DNA from: Chryseobacterium sp. 39-10
GTDB lineage: Bacteria; Bacteroidota; Bacteroidia; Flavobacteriales; Weeksellaceae
Direction of reading: 5' to 3'
Length of the DNA: 64,000 nt
Assembly: GCA_001898255.1 (NCBI GenBank)
Contig: MKTK01000021.1
Coordinates: forward strand, 9,627 to 73,626
In this document: positions 9,022-18,956 of the stretch, piece after piece
Layout: every line of letters begins with the position of its first letter
Numbering within the stretch: the stretch's first letter is position 1
The notes under the pieces: model-generated
Databases searched by the model: none
What the model saw: the letters and a program-made list of their open reading frames with translations, nothing else
What the model was told of the DNA's origin: nothing
Position numbers and translations under genes: made by a program

Positions 9022-9861
9022 TCAAAAGCGAATTGCAAAAAAGGTTAAGCTTTTATAGGTTAAGATAAGTTTCAGTAAATGTGGCGCATCGACCATGAAA
9101 AATACGAGAAAGGGATTTCTGTTTTGATAGTAAATCTTTAGATCCCGAACGTACATTTTGTATCTGGTGAGGGCTTGTTCTTTGGTATGTACTTCGGAAG
9201 AAAAATTCTGCTGTAATCGTGCGGGCAGTATGCCAATACTGGGGGTATATTTCTTCACTTTTTCAATAAAATCATGATCACAAAAATCCAACTTAAAGAA
9301 TGAGTTGTAACCACCAATCTGCCGAAAAAAAGTCACATCGATCATCATCCCTGAATTTATACAACTGAGATTATGCAGCTTCATTATCGGATCTACTTTT
9401 TGTAACTGAAAAGAACGATATGCCTTGTATGCCGATGGCGAAATAAGTTGATCTGCCGAAAAAACCTGTGGAACTTTGATTTTAATTGAAGTATTTTCTG
9501 CTGCTTCACTATATAGGTTATATATCTGCTTTGGCAAAGTAGTATCTTGGTCAAGCAATATCATCCAAGCTATATGATTTTGATAGGCATACTCGGCGAT
9601 TTTGTTATATGCTTTCGCAAGACCTGGATTTGACTGATCATGGAAATAGTACAGGTCGACCCCATGAAAAATGGGCATTTCATGCTGTACGTTCCAGCCA
9701 TCTATATCAGTATTATCAAAGATAAAAATCGACAGATTCTGAACGCGGTGCGCATCCGACTGAAAACTTTGAAGCAGCGTTTTAAAACTTACAGATTCCC
9801 AAAATTTCTCTCTGTACACGACGATGCCGAATAACAAGAACGGACTATCTACTGCAACCAT
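9022..9861 (-). CDS. Family 2 glycosyltransferase (rhamnosyltransferase-like)
   Basis: A 279-residue GT2 enzyme. The early strand reads LFGIVVYREKFWESVSF, with IFIFDNTD (46-52) as the loop after strand 2. ILLDQDTTLP places the metal-binding D-x-D at 104-106. CINSGMMIDVTFFRQIGGYN followed by FCDHDFIEKV matches the acceptor side of WbbL-type rhamnosyltransferases, so a rhamnosyl donor is plausible given rfbB and rfbC, but this is not proven. Its start overlaps the wzy stop by 13 nt, so translation is probably coupled. The 90 nt between its stop and the convergent beta-helix gene shows no clear terminator. Confidence 0.85.
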   Translation of the reverse strand: MVAVDSPFLLFGIVVYREKFWESVSFKTLLQSFQSDAHRVQNLSIFIFDNTDIDGWNVQHEMPIFHGVDLYYFHDQSNPGLAKAYNKIAEYAYQNHIAWMILLDQDTTLPKQIYNLYSEAAENTSIKIKVPQVFSADQLISPSAYKAYRSFQLQKVDPIMKLHNLSCINSGMMIDVTFFRQIGGYNSFFKLDFCDHDFIEKVKKYTPSIGILPARLQQNFSSEVHTKEQALTRYKMYVRDLKIYYQNRNPFLVFFMVDAPHLLKLILTYKSLTFFAIRF

Positions 9862-10907
9862 GATTCGTAGGGATCTAAAAGTTCGGCAACATTAATTAGG
9901 TAATAGACCTGCACGGCACATAAAAAAATAATCAGTAACCACCCCAAAAATTTCAGATTTGTCGGGAAAATTCTTATAATCATAGGCAACAACAAAATCT
10001 GGATAACAGAGATCAGGTCGAAACTCCTAGCTGAGAATACCATGACTGTGTTTCCAAGTGCAAAAAACAAAATCAGAGAGATGACGTGAATTTTAAAAAG
10101 AACATCAAACCAAGGATCACTTTTCAGTCGGTTATAGAACAGTGCGAAAAGAACGAAAAAGAATAGCGAAAATAGTATTTTGAAATTAAAAATATTAAGT
10201 TTTTCTTCTTTCACCCATTCCATCATTTGAATATAAATATTAACCTGCGGGAAAATCTTATCCAAAAATAAAACCTGCAGCACATTAATGTTAAAAATAA
10301 TAATAAGAAACGAGCAAGCAAGTGCAAAATAGAAATACTTAATTTTGATATTCAGCTGAATCAACAGTGCTACCACTATAAAAAGGATAGCAGAATAATG
10401 AAACAATAGAGAGGTAAGTATCCATAAATAAAATTTTGTGTATTTTTTTTCTACAAGGTAATGAATCAACATCAAAAAAATACCTGATGCAACACCAGCT
10501 CTAATGGTTGTCATTTCCTGCATAAAAAACAGGTAAGTAATATAAATGAATACACTTAGAAAAAAATTGGTTGAATATTTTGCAATGCTCACTATTTTAG
10601 TATATACCCCAAGAAAGGCAAAAGACAGAAATGAGAAATTGATAATATCATTGGTTCGTAAAAAGAAGAGCTTCCCTATTTCAGGTATTAAATACATAGA
10701 AAATTCGTACGATTTATTGAGTTCCCAATTATTCGCAGAATTTTTAAAATCATAGAAATACATGATATAATCCCTATCAATATTCAGTCGTGTACCCGCA
10801 AAAAGCGATAGTATCATAACAAGAATAATGCAAGCAACTTTTTTAAACTTTGAAAAAAAGAAAGCGATAAACAATACTACCAATACAAAAATATAGTATA
10901 AGTCCAT
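9849..10907 (-). CDS. wzy: O-antigen/capsule polymerase, EpsG-like
   Basis: A hydrophobic protein of 352 residues with about ten predicted membrane segments and few conserved motifs, as expected for a Wzy/EpsG polymerase. Such enzymes join lipid-linked repeat units on the periplasmic side of the inner membrane. It has the early FAGTRLNIDRDYIMYFYDF stretch, like the GxRxxxDYxxY motif of the EpsG family, followed by long hydrophobic helices. Its position directly after the flippase and before a glycosyltransferase supports the role. Sequence alone cannot exclude another multi-pass membrane protein, but the EpsG-like motif makes this the best reading. Confidence 0.8.
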   Translation of the reverse strand: MDLYYIFVLVVLFIAFFFSKFKKVACIILVMILSLFAGTRLNIDRDYIMYFYDFKNSANNWELNKSYEFSMYLIPEIGKLFFLRTNDIINFSFLSFAFLGVYTKIVSIAKYSTNFFLSVFIYITYLFFMQEMTTIRAGVASGIFLMLIHYLVEKKYTKFYLWILTSLLFHYSAILFIVVALLIQLNIKIKYFYFALACSFLIIIFNINVLQVLFLDKIFPQVNIYIQMMEWVKEEKLNIFNFKILFSLFFFVLFALFYNRLKSDPWFDVLFKIHVISLILFFALGNTVMVFSARSFDLISVIQILLLPMIIRIFPTNLKFLGWLLIIFLCAVQVYYLINVAELLDPYESWLQ

Positions 10908-10922
10908 TCTTTTTTAAAATTA

Positions 10923-12182
10923 TTAATATATTTTTTTTACCTTCAAAAACCCCATATACATTGCTGCACATAAATAAATTTCGGAGATGAGTACCGAATA
11001 GGAGGTTCCTTCAAAGCCCCATATTTTTGTGAGAGGTATCACCATGCATACATTCAGTACTGCGGTGGACAGCAATATATTAAAAAACCATTTATCTTTT
11101 CCCATATTGAGTAGCATTTGCGTACCTGCCAAGTTATTTAAAATAATCAGTAGCGGCAAAGGTACCATAATTCGGATCAATAGTGAAATTTCATCAGCCC
11201 CAACACCAAAAACAACTTCTGCTATCAAATGTGAAAAAACAAACGTTAGCAATAGTATTGGAATATAAAATGCAATGGCACCATAGCCTATTTTGTTAAT
11301 CTGGCGGTATGCCATGTATTTATCAGTACGCAGTAATTGCGAAAAATGAGGATACAATGATGCGGTTATCGGAATTTGGATCACCGCCAATGCACGAACA
11401 ATTTTGTCTGCCGCCGTAAAATATCCTACTGCTACGTTCCCCACGAGTAGTCCCAACATCAAAACATTAAAACTACTGAAAAATGAAATCTTCACCTGCG
11501 ACAGAAAAACGTATAGCCCTTCCTTTAGTTGATATTTCACATCCTGAAACTCGGACCATAAAAACCGAAGGCGATAATGGGTAAAAAGATAATAGTACGC
11601 CAAAACTGCACAGAAAAAAAATGCTGCTGTATTGAAAGTAGGAACCTTCCAATAATCGCTTTCTTTTTTTACAAAAACAAATATGAGAGCGGTAAAAATA
11701 ATCTTGATCAAGCCATTTTGTAGGGTAATCCTTTTTAAATTTTGTAACCCCTGAAAAAACCAAATTGGTAAAAAACTCTGAAAAAATATCCCACAAAAAA
11801 CAATACCATACAGCCCATAATGTGCTCTAAAGTCGCTAAATGCTAATACAATTATTAGCAACAATAGAAATGAAAAAAGTGCTAAATAAAATTTGGATGT
11901 TGTTACCTTATTGAAAATTTGTTGTAGTTCTCTGGGGTTCTGGCTATGGATCGCAACTTCCTTGGTGGCGGTAAGGGTAAATCCATAATTAATAATAATG
12001 GAAAAATACGCATTGGTCGCTGCTACAAAACTCAGAAGCCCCACTTTTTCTATCCCAATAATTCTCATTAGGTAAGGCATGGTGATCAATGGAAGGATAA
12101 GGTCAATACCATACATTAAGGATAAAGAAAAAAAACTCTCCACTACTTTTCCAAATCCAGTCAACGACCTTATTTTCATCAT
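10923..12182 (-). CDS. wzx: Polysaccharide repeat-unit flippase
   Basis: A 419-residue multi-pass membrane protein of the MOP superfamily. It should translocate undecaprenyl-linked repeat units across the inner membrane. The N-terminus (GIDLILPLITMPYLMRIIGIEKVGLLSF) is the standard Wzx opening, and LLGLLVGNVAVGYFTAADKI followed by PITASLYPHFSQL is the conserved middle region. I start it at the ATG at 12180-12182, which overlaps the fcl stop in an ATGA arrangement. A further in-frame ATG lies 7 codons upstream inside fcl, and another just downstream at 12179. Coupling with fcl and wzy indicates one transcript. Confidence 0.9.
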   Translation of the reverse strand: MMKIRSLTGFGKVVESFFSLSLMYGIDLILPLITMPYLMRIIGIEKVGLLSFVAATNAYFSIIINYGFTLTATKEVAIHSQNPRELQQIFNKVTTSKFYLALFSFLLLLIIVLAFSDFRAHYGLYGIVFCGIFFQSFLPIWFFQGLQNLKRITLQNGLIKIIFTALIFVFVKKESDYWKVPTFNTAAFFFCAVLAYYYLFTHYRLRFLWSEFQDVKYQLKEGLYVFLSQVKISFFSSFNVLMLGLLVGNVAVGYFTAADKIVRALAVIQIPITASLYPHFSQLLRTDKYMAYRQINKIGYGAIAFYIPILLLTFVFSHLIAEVVFGVGADEISLLIRIMVPLPLLIILNNLAGTQMLLNMGKDKWFFNILLSTAVLNVCMVIPLTKIWGFEGTSYSVLISEIYLCAAMYMGFLKVKKIY

Positions 12183-13255
12183 TCTTGTTCTTTCGTGTAC
12201 CATTGCCGGATTTTGCTCACTCCATCCTCTATTTCAATAGAGTACTTCCAACCCAGTGCATTTAGCTTGGAAACATCCGTAAGTTTTTTTATGGTGCCAT
12301 CGGGTTTGGAAAAATCAAACAGTATTTTTCCTTCGTAACCTATTTCCTTCGCAATTAGTGCCGACAAATCCGCAATGGAAATATCTTTACCTGTTCCTAT
12401 ATTGATTTGGGTATTCCGAATTTCTTTAGAATGACCGACAATATCTTTGAAATCAACATGGTTCATGATAAAGACACAAGCATCTGCCATTTCCTCACTC
12501 CACAGGAATTCTCGCATGGGCCTTCCCGTTCCCCAGAGTTCTAATCGATCTTCGAAAATGCCGTATTGATTGAGTATTCGGGCGATTTCTTCGTTAGTAG
12601 ATGTGCCATTGATTCCTTCGACAGGTCTTTTATCCAAATCTTTTCTAATGGTTAACCAATCATCGGTTAACAATGCTTTTGCAAGATACGTTTTTCTAAT
12701 CATTGCCGGCAAAACATGACTTTTTTCTAAATCGAAATTATCATTGGGGCCATACAAATTGGTGGGCATTACCGAAATAAAATTGGTTCCGTATTGTATG
12801 TTAAAGCTCTCGCACATTTTTATACCCGCAATTTTCGCAATGGCATACGGTTCATTGGTGTATTCTAATGTATCGGTAAGCAATTCATTCTCGCTAATTG
12901 GTTGATGGGCATCTTTCGGATAAATACAAGTGCTTCCCAAAAACAAAAGTTTCTTCACATTTTGCTTGTACGAATTATAGATCACATTTTGCTGAATTTG
13001 AAGGTTTTTATAGATAAAATCGGCTCTATAGGTATTATTCGCCATAATACCACCCACATAAGCAGCTGCTAGAAATACATAGTCTGGTTTTTCTTCTTCA
13101 AAGAATTGTGCTGTTGCAATAGGATCCAGTAAATCTAGCTCTTTAGATGTTTTACCAATAATGTTGGTGTATCCCTTTTCGCTTAAATTTTTCCAAATTG
13201 CAGACCCCACTAATCCTCTGTGACCCGCAATATAGATTTTGCTATTCAATTCCAT
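12179..13255 (-). CDS. fcl: GDP-L-fucose synthase
   Basis: Epimerises and reduces GDP-4-keto-6-deoxymannose to GDP-L-fucose using NADPH. It is an extended SDR enzyme of 358 residues. GHRGLVGSAI gives the Rossmann G11-x2-G14-x2-G17. GSTCIYP (107-113) supplies Ser108 and Cys110, and YAIAK (137-141) the Tyr/Lys pair. It is longer than the E. coli enzyme because of an insertion around 200-240 (KRPVEGINGTSTNEEIARIL), which I believe is common in Bacteroidota Fcl. It follows gmd with an 11-nt gap, so fucose is very likely a component of the exported glycan. Confidence 0.94.
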   Translation of the reverse strand: MELNSKIYIAGHRGLVGSAIWKNLSEKGYTNIIGKTSKELDLLDPIATAQFFEEEKPDYVFLAAAYVGGIMANNTYRADFIYKNLQIQQNVIYNSYKQNVKKLLFLGSTCIYPKDAHQPISENELLTDTLEYTNEPYAIAKIAGIKMCESFNIQYGTNFISVMPTNLYGPNDNFDLEKSHVLPAMIRKTYLAKALLTDDWLTIRKDLDKRPVEGINGTSTNEEIARILNQYGIFEDRLELWGTGRPMREFLWSEEMADACVFIMNHVDFKDIVGHSKEIRNTQINIGTGKDISIADLSALIAKEIGYEGKILFDFSKPDGTIKKLTDVSKLNALGWKYSIEIEDGVSKIRQWYTKEQE

Positions 13256-13266
13256 ACCTACGAAAT

Positions 13267-14349
13267 CTATTTTTTAACCTGTTTCAAATCTGAACTCACC
13301 ATATCTTTCACTAATGCTTGCAAATCATATTGTGGTCTCCAACCAAGTTGTTCTTTGGATTTAGTTGGGTCACCAATAAGAAGGTCAACCTCAGTGGGCC
13401 TATAATATTGTGGATCTACCCGTACTACTACTTTACCAATTTCTAATTGATAATCTGGATTGCTGCAAGATTTTACAACTGCAATTTCGCTTTCTTCGCT
13501 TCCTTTGAATTCTAATTCGATTCCAACTTCCGCAAAAGACATTTTAACAAAATCTCTAATGTATGTTGTAACACCAGTTGCTATAACAAAATCTTCTGGT
13601 TTGTCTTGCTGCAAAATTCTCCACATGGCTTCTACATAATCTTTTGCATGCCCCCAGTCTCTTTGAGAATTTAGATTTCCTAAATACAAACATTCCTGCT
13701 TTCCAAGGGCAATTGCCGCGGTAGCCATTGTTATCTTTCGAGTAACAAACGTTTCGCCTCTTCTTGGGGATTCGTGATTGAACAAAATACCATTGCAGGC
13801 AAACATATGATAAGCTTCTCTATAGTTTTTAGTGATCCAAAAACCATAAATTTTTGCAGCACCATAAGGAGATCTTGGGTAAAAAGGTGAATTTTCATCA
13901 TAGAAACCTCTTGCATTTTTGTTTTCAGCTAGGCCTCCATATAATTCTGATGTAGAAGCTTGGTAAATTCTTGTTTTCTTTTCTAAACCTAAAATCCTCA
14001 CCGCTTCGAGAATTCTCAAAGTTCCAATTCCATCTACATTAGCAACATATTCAGGTGAATCAAAAGATACTTTAACGTGAGACATGGCTCCCAAATTGTA
14101 AATTTCATCCGGCTGCACTTCTTGGATGATCCTGATAATATTGGTAGAATCAGTAAGATCACCATAATGAAGCTTAAAATTCACATGATTTTCATGCTGA
14201 TCAACATATAAATGATCAATTCTTTGGGTATTAAAAGAAGATGCTCTTCTTTTGATACCATGCACCATATATCCTTTTTCTAATAACAATTCAGCTAAAT
14301 ACGAACCATCTTGCCCGGTAATTCCTGTGATTAATGCTACTTTGCTCAT
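13267..14349 (-). CDS. gmd: GDP-mannose 4,6-dehydratase
   Basis: Converts GDP-D-mannose to GDP-4-keto-6-deoxymannose, the first committed step to GDP-L-fucose. The protein is 360 residues, a normal Gmd length. [10 protein letters not shown] (8-17) is the NADP-binding loop. STSELYG holds the catalytic Thr133 and Glu135, and YGAAK (162-166) the Tyr/Lys pair. The downstream stretch [15 protein letters not shown] is the Gmd signature for GDP-sugar and NADP binding. It sits between manC and fcl with gaps of about 10 nt, in the standard order of GDP-fucose operons. Confidence 0.95.
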   Translation of the reverse strand: MSKVALITGITGQDGSYLAELLLEKGYMVHGIKRRASSFNTQRIDHLYVDQHENHVNFKLHYGDLTDSTNIIRIIQEVQPDEIYNLGAMSHVKVSFDSPEYVANVDGIGTLRILEAVRILGLEKKTRIYQASTSELYGGLAENKNARGFYDENSPFYPRSPYGAAKIYGFWITKNYREAYHMFACNGILFNHESPRRGETFVTRKITMATAAIALGKQECLYLGNLNSQRDWGHAKDYVEAMWRILQQDKPEDFVIATGVTTYIRDFVKMSFAEVGIELEFKGSEESEIAVVKSCSNPDYQLEIGKVVVRVDPQYYRPTEVDLLIGDPTKSKEQLGWRPQYDLQALVKDMVSSDLKQVKK

Positions 14350-14358
14350 TCTATGTTT

Positions 14359-15354
14359 TTATTGTAATATACTTTGATTATTGAATTCGAGTTGTTCATA
14401 GACCGATTTTACATCTTGTGCATTCTCTTTATTTAACACTAAGATTGCATCATCTGTAACAACTAAAATCGTGTTTTTAATTCCTAGGAAGTTGGTACAA
14501 ATATTAGTTCCAATCACCATATTTCCATGTTCATCCACATGATGCCCTTTTTTTACTAAATATTCATACACCGATTCGAAAGATCCCATATCCGACCAAA
14601 TAAAGTCGGCTTCAACCGCTTTAATTTTATCCGTTTTTTCCATCACGGCATAATCTACCGATATAGAAGGGATTAAAAGACTTTCTTCCAACGGAAGAAT
14701 TCCCTTGCTACTTTTCTCAAAAGCACTCAAGGAAGCATTATAAACATCTGGCTGCAAATTTTTCAGTTCATTTAAGAAAACGCCCGCTTTAAAGCAAAAC
14801 ATTCCGGAATTCCAATAAAATTCGCCCGATTCAATAAATTCTTTAGCGGTTTGTAAGTCCGGCTTTTCTCTAAAACTCAAAACCTCATTGTTTCGAATTT
14901 GAATATATCCAAAACCGGTTTCTGGCTTCGTAGGTTTCAATCCAAAAGTTACAATAAAACCATCATTTGCGAGCTGAACCGCTTCATGAAGAGATTTTGC
15001 ATACTCCGCAGCATCTTCAATTAAATGATCCGAAGGTGTAACCAGTAAAACAGTATCAGAACTAACGGAAAAAGCAGCAAAAGCAATTGCCGCAGCTGTA
15101 TTTCTAGGTGTCGATTCTATAATCTCGATATAATCACTGATTCCCAAATCGGTTAATGATTTTCTGGATAAATCAGAATTATCAGTATTTCCGACAATGA
15201 CCAAATGGTCACAAAAGGCTTTGTTGCGTAAAACGGTTTGCTGAAAAAGCGACTTCCCGTCAAACAAATCTAGATATTGCTTGGGCTTATTCTTTCTCGA
15301 AAGCGGCCATAACCGGCTGCCTACACCTCCTGTAAGAACTACATTAGCAACCAT
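14359..15354 (-). CDS. manC: Mannose-1-phosphate guanylyltransferase
   Basis: Makes GDP-mannose from mannose-1-phosphate and GTP, feeding gmd. The 331-residue protein has LTGGVGSRLWPLSRKNKPKQ (7-26), the GTP-binding signature of ManC/AlgA nucleotidyltransferases. FGYIQ and FYWNSGMFCFKAGVF follow in the sugar-binding region. It lacks the C-terminal cupin phosphomannose isomerase domain found in the roughly 480-residue bifunctional enzymes. That domain is encoded by the next gene upstream, whose stop overlaps this start (TAATG). The two proteins therefore look like a split version of the fused enzyme. Confidence 0.92.
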   Translation of the reverse strand: MVANVVLTGGVGSRLWPLSRKNKPKQYLDLFDGKSLFQQTVLRNKAFCDHLVIVGNTDNSDLSRKSLTDLGISDYIEIIESTPRNTAAAIAFAAFSVSSDTVLLVTPSDHLIEDAAEYAKSLHEAVQLANDGFIVTFGLKPTKPETGFGYIQIRNNEVLSFREKPDLQTAKEFIESGEFYWNSGMFCFKAGVFLNELKNLQPDVYNASLSAFEKSSKGILPLEESLLIPSISVDYAVMEKTDKIKAVEADFIWSDMGSFESVYEYLVKKGHHVDEHGNMVIGTNICTNFLGIKNTILVVTDDAILVLNKENAQDVKSVYEQLEFNNQSILQ

Positions 15355-15695
15355 TACGAACGATTATAATCATCTTCAATTCTTACAATATCATCTTCCC
15401 CGAAATACGTACCATATTGTACTTCAATAAATACAACCGGCTCGCTGGTTTTATTTTCTATTCGATGATGAGCTCCTCGTGGAATATACGCTACATCACC
15501 TGATGTATAGTCTTTAACTTCAGCATCAATCGTGATTGTACCAACACCTGAAACAATCGTCCAAACCTCGCCACGTTTAAAATGGTATTGCAAAGAAAGT
15601 CTTCCCCCAGGATTCACCTGTATTCTTTTTACTTTATGCGTAGGTGCATCTTCCAATACCCAATACTCTCCCCAAGGTCTTACATCATGTTCCAT
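15354..15695 (-). CDS. Cupin-type mannose-6-phosphate isomerase, stand-alone
   Basis: A 113-residue single-cupin protein equivalent to the C-terminal domain of bifunctional ManC/AlgA. It should interconvert fructose-6-phosphate and mannose-6-phosphate, or otherwise support GDP-mannose supply. VRPWGEYWVLEDAPTHKVKR is the classic opening of the type II PMI domain. The cupin box follows in SLQYHFKRGEVWTIVSG (metal-binding His and Glu) and YIPRGAHHRIEN (second His pair). It is translationally coupled to manC. A phosphomannomutase is not found in the window. Confidence 0.88.
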   Translation of the reverse strand: MEHDVRPWGEYWVLEDAPTHKVKRIQVNPGGRLSLQYHFKRGEVWTIVSGVGTITIDAEVKDYTSGDVAYIPRGAHHRIENKTSEPVVFIEVQYGTYFGEDDIVRIEDDYNRS

Positions 15696-15714
15696 TGAAA
15701 TTGTATTTATAAAA

Positions 15715-18075
15715 TTAAAACCTATCCTTTAATCGCTTCCACCAACCTTTTTCTGTGGCGGCATAACCATAACCGTATTTATTACCGTACCCAAAATGAT
15801 CTTTGCTCACATCATTCAGTACACAACCTACATTTTTAATCTTTCCGGCTAACACGCTCTTATTGGCAAAATCGACCAGTGGTTTTTCTGTTACATCACT
15901 GCGCATCACATACAAAGTAGCATCTGCCACTTCAGCAGTAAGGAACGTATCAGTCACCAGCATGAGTGGTGCCGTATCAACAATAATATAGTCGTAATCC
16001 TCTTTCAATGATGCAATGAGTTCCTGGTAGCGACCATTGCTGAGCAACTCGGTGGGATTCGGCGGGATGCTTCCCGAAAAAATCATAGCTAAGGATGGAT
16101 TAATTTTGGAATAATGGATAAGTGAATTTACAGCTTTATCGGGATCATAAAGAAACTCCGTAAGACCTTCTACTCCCTTTTTACTCGGATCATAACGTTG
16201 CAATTGTGGGTTTCGAATATCGGCACCTATAATCACTACTTTGTTCTTTGGAGAAGCAAGGGTAAGCGCTAAGTTGACCGAAACAAATGTCTTCCCTTCT
16301 CCTTTTACTGTAGAAGTCACAAACACCACCTTTCCATTTTCTTTCTTTGGAAGCATAAACTTCATATTGGTAATTAGAATGCGGAATGCTTCTGCCATAG
16401 GCGACAAATCATTTGTAGCAATCGTTTCGGATTCTCCCCTTGAAACCGTTGGCAATTCGCCAATCACCGGAATTGGCGACAGTTTTTCGATATCGTGTTT
16501 GGACCTGATCTTATCATTCAACAGCTCACGTATATAAATGAATGTAAAAGGGAACAACAGACCCAAAAGCAAAGACCCTGCGAGGATAACCATTTTCTTG
16601 GGCGAAACCGGCTTGTCTGATGCATAAGCATAATCAATAATTCGAGCTTTGGGAGCGGTGATAGCAAGCGAAATTGCCGCTTCTTCACGCTTCTGCAATA
16701 GTAATAAATATAAGCTCTCTTTAATTTGCTGCTGCCTTTCAATGCTGCGGAAAAGTTTTTCTTGCGCAGGTATCTTATTAATTTTTGCACTAATGTTGCT
16801 TTGCTCACCCAATATCTGATCTTTTACCGATTGCAAAGCGACTCTATTTTTCGATAATCCGTCCAGTACAGAAGAATGAAGGACTGCTATCTGCTTATTA
16901 AGATCAGTGATCACTGGGTTTTGAGGTGTTGCACTTTCCAACAAACGATTTCTTTCTAGCACCAATTGATTATATGCAGTAATATTGGCAGAAGCTGTGG
17001 GATTGCTTAGCCCCACACTGGATGGCAACGTCTGATTCGCTGGCAAATGGTTCATATACCCCACCAGATCATTGGTCAATTGTAACTGGGATTCCACATC
17101 AAGCAACCGATTTCTGGCTGCTGCCGAACCTCCCAAATTCAGTGAGGCCTCCGTCGGAATATCTGTGATCTTATTCGCCACTTTGAATTGTTCCTTTTGA
17201 TCTTCAACTTCACCCAATTCATTGGCGATAATCTGAACCCGTTGATCAATAAAATCTTTGGTTTTTTTGGATTCAGAATTCTTATCCATTATCGCATCAT
17301 TATTATAGGCCGCCACCAATCGATTGATAAGATCTTTACCCTTTTGGGTATTCTCATAATCAATAGCCAACTCCAAAACGGTACCGTCCTTATCTGCCAA
17401 CTCCACTTTCATCAATTTTTGGAAAGCAGTAACTGCACCATCCTTAGTAAGATACTGAAGATCAAGTTCATTCGTATCAAGATCTTTATCCTTAATAAAC
17501 TTGGGATTCTTCACAATCATCAAATTTGCATATGGCAAACTTATGGTTTTGTTGTAGGTTGTTATAAAAGATTTTTTAAAACTATCGGAGGACAATTCCA
17601 ATTGGTCCCCTTTAATTTTCAGATGTAATGGCTTAATTGACTTCGAGAATTTTTTTTCATTAATGACCTGCACCATAATGGGTGAAGTTTCGCCATACAA
17701 CTCAATTTTCTTCAAACCATCTTTACAAAAAACAGCCGTCTGTATCCCCAATTCAGTCACAACCTCTCGCATCAGTTTTTTGGACTTCAGTACTTCAATT
17801 TCATTTTCAATGCTGTTGGTTCCCATGCTGCCAAATCCACCCAATTCAGAGAGCATTCCCATCTCTGATGACGGGGTTTTTTTGGTATCTTTAATGAGTG
17901 CAGTGGACTTGATGTTATATACTGATGTCGCCGACTTAATATAAAATACCGCTAAAATAAGCATGGTAAGAACAGATAAAACAAACCATAGCCATCTGCT
18001 CAAATAGGGCTTGATAATCTCGTTAATATTAACTCCCTGAGGAACAGGCGCTTCTGTAGTGTTTGTACTACTCAT
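15715..18075 (-). CDS. wzc: Polysaccharide co-polymerase / bacterial tyrosine kinase
   Basis: A 786-residue inner-membrane protein that controls chain length and export with Wza. Two membrane helices (about 28-46 and 495-515) enclose a large periplasmic Wzz domain with long helices. The cytoplasmic BY-kinase domain has a Walker A (VKGEGKT, 590-596), a Walker A' (IIGADIRNP, 615-623) and a Walker B (YIIVDTAP, 696-703). A C-terminal tyrosine cluster (YGNKYGYGY, 763-771) is the expected autophosphorylation tail. It follows wza by 26 nt. No Wzb-type phosphatase gene is seen nearby. Confidence 0.95.
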   Translation of the reverse strand: MSSTNTTEAPVPQGVNINEIIKPYLSRWLWFVLSVLTMLILAVFYIKSATSVYNIKSTALIKDTKKTPSSEMGMLSELGGFGSMGTNSIENEIEVLKSKKLMREVVTELGIQTAVFCKDGLKKIELYGETSPIMVQVINEKKFSKSIKPLHLKIKGDQLELSSDSFKKSFITTYNKTISLPYANLMIVKNPKFIKDKDLDTNELDLQYLTKDGAVTAFQKLMKVELADKDGTVLELAIDYENTQKGKDLINRLVAAYNNDAIMDKNSESKKTKDFIDQRVQIIANELGEVEDQKEQFKVANKITDIPTEASLNLGGSAAARNRLLDVESQLQLTNDLVGYMNHLPANQTLPSSVGLSNPTASANITAYNQLVLERNRLLESATPQNPVITDLNKQIAVLHSSVLDGLSKNRVALQSVKDQILGEQSNISAKINKIPAQEKLFRSIERQQQIKESLYLLLLQKREEAAISLAITAPKARIIDYAYASDKPVSPKKMVILAGSLLLGLLFPFTFIYIRELLNDKIRSKHDIEKLSPIPVIGELPTVSRGESETIATNDLSPMAEAFRILITNMKFMLPKKENGKVVFVTSTVKGEGKTFVSVNLALTLASPKNKVVIIGADIRNPQLQRYDPSKKGVEGLTEFLYDPDKAVNSLIHYSKINPSLAMIFSGSIPPNPTELLSNGRYQELIASLKEDYDYIIVDTAPLMLVTDTFLTAEVADATLYVMRSDVTEKPLVDFANKSVLAGKIKNVGCVLNDVSKDHFGYGNKYGYGYAATEKGWWKRLKDRF

Positions 18076-18101
18076 TGATATTCTATTTTAACAAAAATGT
18101 T

Positions 18102-18899
18102 TTACTTCTTGAAAATGGTAATGAAAATACCTGCTAAACCAATAACCATTCCTGCCACAGCAATGTAAAGCCCGTTATTGGGATCCTGTCTTGCAATTTT
18201 ATCTTTATTATTGTTAGATGATACATAAATCACGTCATTTTGCTTGAGCTGAAAATAAGGATTACTGGTGAAATCACCAGCCATCAGGTTAATTTTAGCT
18301 TTAGTAATCTGCCCGTTTTCATTTCGAACCAGCAACAAATCATCACGTTTGCCATACATTGTTAAATCCCCCGCGGCTCCAAGGGCTGTGAGAACGGATG
18401 GACTCGCCTCGGGCAATGAATATTGCCCCGGTCTAGCAACTTCCCCCAGGACTGTCACTTTAAAATTACCCAACCGAACCGTCACATTAGGGCTCTTTAC
18501 ATATTTTGAGACACCCTCTGTAAGCTCCCTTTTAACTTCTTCAACTGACTTACCAGCAGTACTGATCGTTCCCAAAACAGGAAAATCAATATTCCCCACT
18601 GAATCTACCATATACCCCTTCTCAAGAGAATTGGAATTGGTTGCCGTACTTGTTACTGCGCTCTGGCTCGAATAATAGTTTTGATTAAAGGGTTTCACCA
18701 CCTCCATGTCTTTAGCTGAAACAAAAATAACCAGTTGATCACCGGGCTGTATGGTGGAGGATGCAGAGTTTATAGATGCTGCCGTTGCCGTCTGCTCCAA
18801 TGTTTGCATATAGTTCAGTTCGCTTGTCCTTTCCTTTGTTTTACAGGATGTTACTAAAAAAACAAGCGCTGTAACCCATAGAAATATGCTTTTACTCAT
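18102..18899 (-). CDS. wza: Polysaccharide export outer-membrane lipoprotein
   Basis: A 265-residue Wza homologue that should form the outer-membrane export channel with Wzc. The N-terminus is a lipoprotein signal ending in VTSC, with Cys19 lipidated. The poly-export domain opens with IQPGDQLVIFVSAKDMEVV, and an SLBB domain follows (KVTVLGEVARPGQYSLPEA). The C-terminus ends in a hydrophobic helix and two lysines (IAVAGMVIGLAGIFITIFKK), matching the terminal membrane helix of this family. Its own strong promoter sits just upstream, so export genes may be expressed separately from the sugar-synthesis genes. Confidence 0.93.
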   Translation of the reverse strand: MSKSIFLWVTALVFLVTSCKTKERTSELNYMQTLEQTATAASINSASSTIQPGDQLVIFVSAKDMEVVKPFNQNYYSSQSAVTSTATNSNSLEKGYMVDSVGNIDFPVLGTISTAGKSVEEVKRELTEGVSKYVKSPNVTVRLGNFKVTVLGEVARPGQYSLPEASPSVLTALGAAGDLTMYGKRDDLLLVRNENGQITKAKINLMAGDFTSNPYFQLKQNDVIYVSSNNNKDKIARQDPNNGLYIAVAGMVIGLAGIFITIFKK

Positions 18900-18925
18900 T
18901 GATTGATGTTTAATTAAGAGGTTTG

Positions 18926-18956
18926 CAAATATACAATTCTAGATCACTTATCCAAA
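18926..18956 (-). promoter_or_regulatory. Promoter for wza and downstream export/synthesis genes
   Basis: On the minus strand TTTG (18953-18956) is followed after exactly 19 nt by TATATTTG (18926-18933), a full two-part Bacteroidota promoter. It overlaps the 3' end of the upstream pglF-like gene and would give a short leader of about 20 nt before wza. Confidence 0.65.
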
